Part shown: positions 8,114-10,913 of the stretch, in pieces
How positions within the stretch are numbered: the stretch's first letter is position 1
Layout: every line of letters begins with the position of its first letter
Assembly (NCBI GenBank): GCA_947650285.1
Contig: CANTFL010001386.1
Coordinates: 1-10,913 of the forward strand
DNA from: Hyaloperonospora brassicae
Lineage: Eukaryota; Oomycota; Peronosporomycetes; Peronosporales; Peronosporaceae
Direction: 5' to 3'
DNA length: 10,913 nucleotides
Translations under genes and position numbers: made by a program
The notes under the pieces: model-generated
Told to the model about the DNA's origin: nothing
What the model saw: only the letters and a program-made list of their open reading frames with translations
Database searches by the model: none

Positions 8114-8875
8114 GTGTTAAGCTTGACAAGTACTAAATCGGATAGAGACATGTTAGAATATTTCTCGAGAAACCGTCCAGAGATATTGAGCATTTTTTTC
8201 ACATGCGCCGTTATACACATTTTAAAGATATGCGTCGAAGTCTTTATTAAATCACGACACGTAATAAAGGACCGACAAATACTGTCGGCGTGTCTATTCG
8301 CACTTTACTAACGGTGTTAATTCATTGCAACTCCGTATGCCGTTAAACTTATTAGTCCGATATTTCGCTGGTATGCGCCCATTGATAGATCAAAAGCAGA
8401 CGTGCTCATGCTGCACGTAGTTATGTATCGGGTGTCAATATGAGCTAAAATCTCTATAACAAAGGCTGCTATTGTCGAGTGAACTGGTATGTGGGAGCCA
8501 AGACGTTACATCGGTCGGTCCCCTTTAATTTTCGACATCGTATTATGATAAAAGAGACTTATTGGTGCCGATTGTATCCGGGAAACATTTTCTTCGACAG
8601 AAATCCAGTGTACACATTTCTGCTAATAGTTAAACAATTCGACAATGGAACGCATATATTCAAAAAGCTTATGCGTCAAATACGACAAACTACCCCCACG
8701 AGGATACAAATTATCAACATTCTTTCTCACCCTGCGCTAGACCGAATATTGGCAATATAACGGAGAGGTTCCATTAGCCGAAGCGCGCATTGTTAAGTTT
8801 ATAGCGTCATACTAGAAACCTCCACCCGCCACGGACGCGCTGATGTAATCGGACGGGCGGCGTCTTGGCGCTTAG
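8114..8875 (+). other. Unresolved degraded sequence, possibly upstream LINE
   Basis: Two plus-strand frames are open, 8114-8311 and 8479-8760. Neither shows a domain I recognise. The frame leading into the next feature carries a readable patch (EVPLAEARIVKFIASY, from 8765) followed by three stops before 8876. Because the LINE-like tail begins at 8876, this stretch may be the decayed reverse transcriptase part of the same element, but no YxDD-type motif is visible. Confidence 0.25.
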
Positions 8876-9869
8876 ATGGCCCGGACTTCACATCGGCTCT
8901 TAATTTACTTACCTGGAAGTATATATACTCCATTTATCATCGGTAAACTGTTTCGGGGCTTAGGATTTTATCGCATGGTGCTACGGACGTATGCACATGA
9001 GGACGTGCTCAATGGGCACCCAGAATACCCTTTGGTCAACTGCGACTCAACCCTTTTTAGCACCTTCCATATCTTCTGGATGTATTTAGAAGCCAGACCT
9101 CTTTGAGAAACCCTCCTCGAGTCATTAAGGACGTTAGCGCTCGACAGCACGAGCGCTCTAGCCCGTCACATGTTTGGGTTTAATTTGGCTTTAGTACCAC
9201 CCGGTATCGGGCTTATCATGCACGAACGTTGTCAAACGCTTTCTGCGTCTACGAAGGACCTTGTTGCAAGCCAGTTGTATGAAGTCCTCCTCCAACACTG
9301 GAGGCTTGGAATACTCCAGACGTTTCAGGCGATATGGAGAAGAAGATGACAATGCGAATTTTCTCATTTGACTAAAACACGTAATCGCGCGTTACTGTTG
9401 CTGGAAGGGCGGCTTCATAAAGGGGTATTGACCATCACACATGAGACGCACGCTCATGCTACCGCTAATGCTTTACATCTAGCCACAAATATCGCATTTT
9501 CGGCACTTACACGGTCACGTGGGGGTGGTGCTTCAGCGCGCAGTCTAGTTTGCTGCACCGACTTTCAATCCGTTCTGTTTTTGACGGCGTGGCTCGAGGC
9601 TATTCGGGACCAGATAAATCCGGCTCGGGTATTGTATATGCAGGCTCGGATTATATTCTTCCCCTATACACTGGATGGCCAGTGTGTTATACGCCACCAA
9701 ATTCACTACGCACAATTACGCGGAATACAGAGGTGTCCGTGTGGGACTACGCAAGGCGCTCTTCTACAATTTACGCAGGATCATCGTTGTTGGGGACAGT
9801 GAACTCATCCTCCAACACATTTTGCGACGACGGCCACCTAGGGCATCACAATTACGTGATGTTTACGAA
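8876..9869 (+). pseudogene. LINE-like polyprotein C-terminus with RNase H, broken
   Basis: One plus-strand frame is open from 8876 to 9802 except for TGA codons at 9104-9106 and 9347-9349. It reads HERCQTLSASTKDLVASQLY, then LLLEGRLHKGV and ALTRSRGGGASARSL. The RNase H domain then follows in shifted frames: FDGVARGYSGPDKSGSGIV (aspartate GAC 9583-9585, after a T-run frameshift near 9577-9582), AEYRGVRVGL (glutamate GAA 9723-9725) and VVGDSELILQHI (aspartate GAC 9795-9797), then RRRPPRASQLRDVYE. This is the D-E-D pattern of RNase H1-like domains, here of the kind found at the end of oomycete non-LTR polyproteins. RNase H would remove the RNA strand of the cDNA hybrid. The domain stops at 9869, where an LTR retrotransposon has inserted. 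Confidence 0.65.
9136..9157. repeat. Perfect 8-bp inverted repeat, 6-base loop
   Basis: AGCGCTCG (9136-9143) and CGAGCGCT (9150-9157) enclose ACAGCA inside the LINE-like pseudogene. One or two of this size are expected by chance in the window, so I attach no function to it. Confidence 0.5.
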
Positions 9870-9973
9870 TGTAACGGGGCACACCCTTTCGTGAACTTAA
9901 CGCAAGGGTTTTGGGTGCCCGACAGACGTACACAAGGCAAGCGAGGAAGCGTAGGTAAGGTAAAAGCATAATT

Positions 9974-10041
9974 GTTATATTAATATAATTAAGGCCTTCA
10001 ACCACTATCTGTTTGACTTAACTTAATTATGCTAATATAAC
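9974..10041. repeat. 20-bp inverted repeat inside the LTR
   Basis: Arms 9974-9993 and 10022-10041 match at 18 of 20 positions; the only differences are two central bases. The loop is 28 bases. A second pairing also exists: AGCATAATT (9965-9973) with AATTATGCT (10025-10033), so the right arm could switch between two partners. In LTRs such stems can lie near transcription start or 3' processing signals, but nothing here proves that. Confidence 0.8.
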
Positions 10042-10049
10042 TGAGTGTA

Positions 10050-10068
10050 TGGTGACGTCTCGTCACCA
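10050..10068. repeat. LTR hairpin TGGTGACG / CGTCACCA
   Basis: Perfect 8-bp arms (10050-10057, 10061-10068) surround TCT. GAGT (10043-10046) and ACTC (10068-10071) can add to the stem. Confidence 0.75.
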
Positions 10069-10150
10069 CTCATTGCCCGCGACTTGCGGCGATTGGTGGG
10101 TTGATATCATCACGATATTAACCAATGAACAGACCCTTTGGTCGACCCTT

Positions 10151-10231
10151 CAATATCACCACTATTGATGATATTGTTAAAAGAATATTGATCATATTCT
10201 TCTTTATTGTCATTATCTCTCAAATGACAAT
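10151..10231. repeat. Three consecutive stems in the 3' part of the LTR
   Basis: CAATATCACCA / TGATGATATTG (10151-10161, 10166-10176; one mismatch, loop CTAT) is followed by AAGAATAT / ATATTCTT (10181-10188, 10194-10201) and ATTGTCATT / AATGACAAT (10206-10214, 10223-10231). They are spaced about 5 bases apart and lead directly into the terminal hairpin. Confidence 0.75.
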
Positions 10232-10235
10232 TTCC

Positions 10236-10259
10236 ATGTAACGGGCTGCCCCGTTACAT
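10236..10259. repeat. Terminal hairpin of the LTR
   Basis: ATGTAACGGG (10236-10245) pairs with CCCGTTACAT (10250-10259) around CTGC. The right arm is the LTR end itself, which is also the partner of the LTR start at 9870. The last bases can therefore pair either locally or with the other LTR end. The left-edge copy at 22-43 has the same hairpin. Confidence 0.85.
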
Positions 10260-10275
10260 CACCCCCCCCTTAACT

Positions 10276-10296
10276 GATAGTCACCGTGTGACTATC
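10276..10296. repeat. Leader hairpin, 9-bp arms
   Basis: GATAGTCAC and GTGACTATC are perfect complements around CGT. It is the first stem after the LTR, at a position where dimerisation or packaging signals are common in retroelements. Confidence 0.85.
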
Positions 10297-10302
10297 GAAA
10301 AT

Positions 10303-10327
10303 ATGGCGGCCACCCGTTGGCCACCAT
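10303..10327. repeat. Leader hairpin over the upstream ATG
   Basis: ATGGCGGCCA (10303-10312) pairs with TGGCCACCAT (10318-10327) with one mismatch and a 5-base loop. The left arm contains the upstream ATG. Confidence 0.75.
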
Positions 10328-10374
10328 TGGGACAGGTAGCACTTGTTGGGTCCGTTCCGTTCACTTTCCCCTTG

Positions 10375-10405
10375 ACCTCGCATAGTTAACATGTCTATGC
10401 GAGGT
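10375..10405. repeat. Hairpin enclosing the gag-like ATG, 11-bp arms
   Basis: ACCTCGCATAG (10375-10385) and CTATGCGAGGT (10395-10405) are perfect complements. The ATG at 10391 lies in the 9-base loop, so the stem could expose or restrict the start codon. Confidence 0.85.
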
Positions 10406-10447
10406 GACTCAAGACCCGCGCAGCCCGCTGCTGTGCCAGCCTCTACG

Positions 10448-10467
10448 GCAGACGATTCGTCGTCTGC
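10448..10467. repeat. Hairpin with TTCG loop, 8-bp arms
   Basis: GCAGACGA and TCGTCTGC are perfect complements around TTCG, the loop sequence of a well-known stable RNA tetraloop, although the closing pair here is A-T, not C-G. Confidence 0.85.
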
Positions 10468-10481
10468 TTCTCCTTCTTCAG

Positions 10482-10504
10482 CCTGCAGCAACAGGTGCTG
10501 CAGG
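10482..10504. repeat. Hairpin at the frameshift, 9-bp arms
   Basis: CCTGCAGCA (10482-10490) pairs with TGCTGCAGG (10496-10504) around ACAGG. The gag-like reading frame changes at the left arm. Confidence 0.85.
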
Positions 10505-10505
10505 T

Positions 10506-10528
10506 GCACGCGGCACCTCACCGCGTGC
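10506..10528. repeat. GC-rich hairpin, 8-bp arms
   Basis: GCACGCGG and CCGCGTGC are perfect complements around CACCTCA. It starts one base after the previous stem. Confidence 0.85.
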
Positions 10529-10558
10529 GCATGGTGACCCCGACATTGAGGTCATCTA

Positions 10559-10601
10559 CTCTGGCGAGTCAGACGTGTCTGACTCGTGCAATGCGCCAGA
10601 G
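10559..10601. repeat. Nested double hairpin
   Basis: The outer arms CTCTGGCG (10559-10566) and CGCCAGAG (10594-10601) enclose an inner pair CGAGTCAGAC (10565-10574) and GTCTGACTCG (10577-10586). Inner and outer stems share two bases on the left, so they compete slightly. Confidence 0.85.
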
Positions 10602-10626
10602 GCGTCTCGCTCACCGGCGACGCCTC
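10599..10626. repeat. Hairpin, 8-bp arms, 12-base loop
   Basis: GAGGCGTC (10599-10606) pairs with GACGCCTC (10619-10626). Its left arm overlaps the right outer arm of the preceding nested hairpin by three bases. Confidence 0.8.
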
Positions 10627-10641
10627 AGTGTTCGCCAAGGC

Positions 10642-10692
10642 CACTGCCGAACGAACGGACTCGTGATTCGTATCACAGTCTGTTCGGCAGTG
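10642..10692. repeat. Two-stage hairpin, 11-bp plus 9-bp stems
   Basis: The outer arms CACTGCCGAAC (10642-10652) and GTTCGGCAGTG (10682-10692) are perfect. Inside, GACT-c-GTGAT (10658-10667) pairs with ATCACAGTC (10672-10680) with one bulged C and a TCGT loop. It is the longest structure of the array. Confidence 0.85.
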
Positions 10693-10706
10693 ATGACGAT
10701 GATCAG

Positions 10707-10738
10707 GGCGGTGAGGAATATTATTCCTTACCACCGCC
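10707..10738. repeat. Hairpin, 7-bp plus 6-bp stems
   Basis: GGCGGTG pairs with CACCGCC, and AGGAAT (10714-10719) with ATTCCT (10723-10728); three bases (10729-10731) bulge on the right. Confidence 0.8.
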
Positions 10739-10740
10739 GA

Positions 10741-10760
10741 CTCGTGCCTCTTCGCACGAG
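10741..10760. repeat. Hairpin, 7-bp arms
   Basis: CTCGTGC and GCACGAG are perfect complements around CTCTTC. It begins two bases after the preceding stem. Confidence 0.75.
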
Positions 10761-10765
10761 CGTGA

Positions 10766-10789
10766 TGACGATGGCGTGAGCCGTCGTCA
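10766..10789. repeat. Hairpin with GTGA (GNRA-type) loop
   Basis: TGACGATGGC (10766-10775) pairs with GCCGTCGTCA (10780-10789); nine Watson-Crick pairs and one G-T pair. The loop GTGA fits the GNRA tetraloop pattern when transcribed. Confidence 0.8.
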
Positions 10790-10800
10790 ATCTGGGAGCC

Positions 10801-10822
10801 GTGGTACCGACAAGGGTACCAC
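10801..10822. repeat. Hairpin, 8-bp arms
   Basis: GTGGTACC and GGTACCAC are perfect complements around GACAAG. Confidence 0.85.
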
Positions 10823-10913
10823 TGTGAAGCGTGATGAGTGGAAGCAGTGGCGTTTGCCCGAACGGCTCATCAATAGCCTGTCTCACGAGACAAGCCAACA
10901 CCATCGAATACCT

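Larger units (their letters stand above)
9870..10258 (+). mobile_element. Complete 5' LTR (389 bp) of an LTR retrotransposon
   Basis: The LTR begins TGTAACGGGG and ends CCCCGTTACA, a 10-bp perfect terminal inverted repeat with the expected TG...CA ends. The last 43 bases are repeated exactly at 1-43. It interrupts the RNase H reading frame right after the codon for E in RDVYE (9867-9869), so 9870 is an insertion boundary; the 4-5 bases before it (acgaa) are the left target copy, whose partner lies outside the window. No purine tract precedes it, and a leader plus gag-like frame follows, so this is the 5' LTR. It is unusually rich in stems: 9974-9993/10022-10041, 10050-10068, 10151-10176, 10181-10201, 10206-10231 and 10236-10259. 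Family is probably Ty3/Gypsy, by inference only. Confidence 0.85.
10259..10390 (+). other. Leader of the LTR retrotransposon
   Basis: This is the stretch between the LTR and the gag-like start. It begins TCACCCCCCC; I could not match this to a tRNA 3' end, so the primer binding site is not assigned. An upstream ATG at 10303 opens a 28-codon frame closed by TAA at 10387-10389. The leader holds two hairpins, 10276-10296 and 10303-10327, where dimerisation or packaging signals are often found in retroelements. Confidence 0.6.
10276..10892. repeat. Dense tandem array of inverted repeats (hairpin array)
   Basis: Stems follow one another with gaps of mostly 1-16 bases (larger only near 10328-10374 and 10406-10447). 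Outer limits: 10276-10296, 10303-10327, 10375-10405, 10448-10467, 10482-10504, 10506-10528, 10535-10554, 10559-10601 (nested), 10599-10626, 10642-10692 (nested), 10707-10738, 10741-10760, 10766-10789, 10801-10822, 10833-10871 (weak, 6 bp) and 10879-10892. Arms are 6-11 bp except a 5-bp stem at 10535-10554, mostly perfect. For random sequence I expect about 0.2 perfect arms of 8 bp or more with loops up to 12 in 1 kb; about a dozen are present between 9870 and 10913. The array covers the leader and the gag-like coding region, so coding and pairing constraints coexist. Confidence 0.85.
10391..10913 (+). pseudogene. gag-like ORF start, frameshifted, runs off window
   Basis: This is probably the N-terminal part of the structural (gag) protein of the LTR element, judged by position after the LTR and by its low-complexity, polar composition. 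The ATG at 10391 reads MSMRGDSRPAQPAAVPAST and an acidic-serine stretch (ADDSSSASPSSA), then turns cysteine-rich and stops at a TGA (10535-10537). A second frame is open from 10386 to the window end. From about 10485 it reads AATGAAGARGTSPRAHGDPD, then EVIYSGESD, GSDDDDQGGEEYYSLPPPTR and KRDEWKQWRLPERLINSL. One extra base near 10481-10483, inside the hairpin at 10482-10504, would account for the shift. No capsid or zinc-knuckle motif is in view because the sequence ends. The coding sequence is packed with inverted repeats. Confidence 0.5.

Noticed and set aside
8479..8760. 93-codon ORF as a real gene
   Set aside because: No recognisable domain, and it lies in degraded sequence next to a LINE-like pseudogene; described only as unresolved.
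1..10258. The whole window as a single LTR element bounded by 1-43 and 9870-10258
   Set aside because: The DNA between contains a host gene copy, a DNA transposon and a LINE tail with no gag-pol order. The sequence after 10258 looks like a leader plus gag, so the right LTR is a 5' LTR.
10259..10275. Primer binding site directly after the LTR
   Set aside because: TCACCCCCCC does not match a tRNA 3' end that I can name, so I left it unassigned.
10276..10892. Hairpin array as a CRISPR array or tandem repeat
   Set aside because: The stems all differ in sequence; there is no repeated unit or regular spacer, only repeated self-complementarity.

Overview
This window reads as a repeat-rich, gene-poor stretch of a eukaryotic genome, most likely an oomycete (Peronosporales-like). 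The case rests on three things: a five-exon 6-phosphogluconolactonase gene with short GT-AG introns (64-83 bp), a pogo/Tigger-type DNA transposon, and a non-LTR retrotransposon tail plus LTR elements with TGTAACGGGG...CCCCGTTACA ends. The lineage is inferred from family resemblance, not from a search.

Layout. Positions 1-43 are the 3' end of an LTR, identical to 10216-10258. Positions 44-1006 hold no gene I can support. A decayed pogo/Tigger element fills 1027-3771, with terminal inverted repeats and TA on both sides, and carries a DDD transposase pseudogene broken by several stops and frameshifts. It sits in the middle of a quasi-palindrome. Positions 3813-4143 hold two strong inverted repeats that may be an old LTR. 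From 4475 to 5832 there are only broken protein-like reading frames of unknown family on both strands. A 6-phosphogluconolactonase gene lies on the minus strand at 6042-7077. All four introns can be placed and the 3' end is intact, but it has an in-frame TGA in exon 1 and no ATG. Positions 7100-8870 have no recognisable gene, only a perfect 11-bp inverted repeat at 7557-7581. Positions 8876-9869 are the C-terminal part of a broken LINE-like polyprotein ending in an RNase H domain, cut by the insertion of an LTR retrotransposon. That element's 5' LTR is 9870-10258, and its leader and gag-like start run off the window end.

The most unusual signal is in the last kilobase. The leader and gag-like coding region (10276-10892) is tiled almost end to end by perfect or near-perfect inverted repeats with arms of 6-11 bp and short loops, some nested, while one reading frame stays open to the window end. 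The LTR of the same element is also rich in inverted repeats. The density is far above chance and above the rest of the window. It suggests either a heavily structured element RNA or a mutational process that perfects palindromes.

The window gives no sign of a working multi-gene system. The parts are nested mobile elements of different ages around one decaying housekeeping gene copy.
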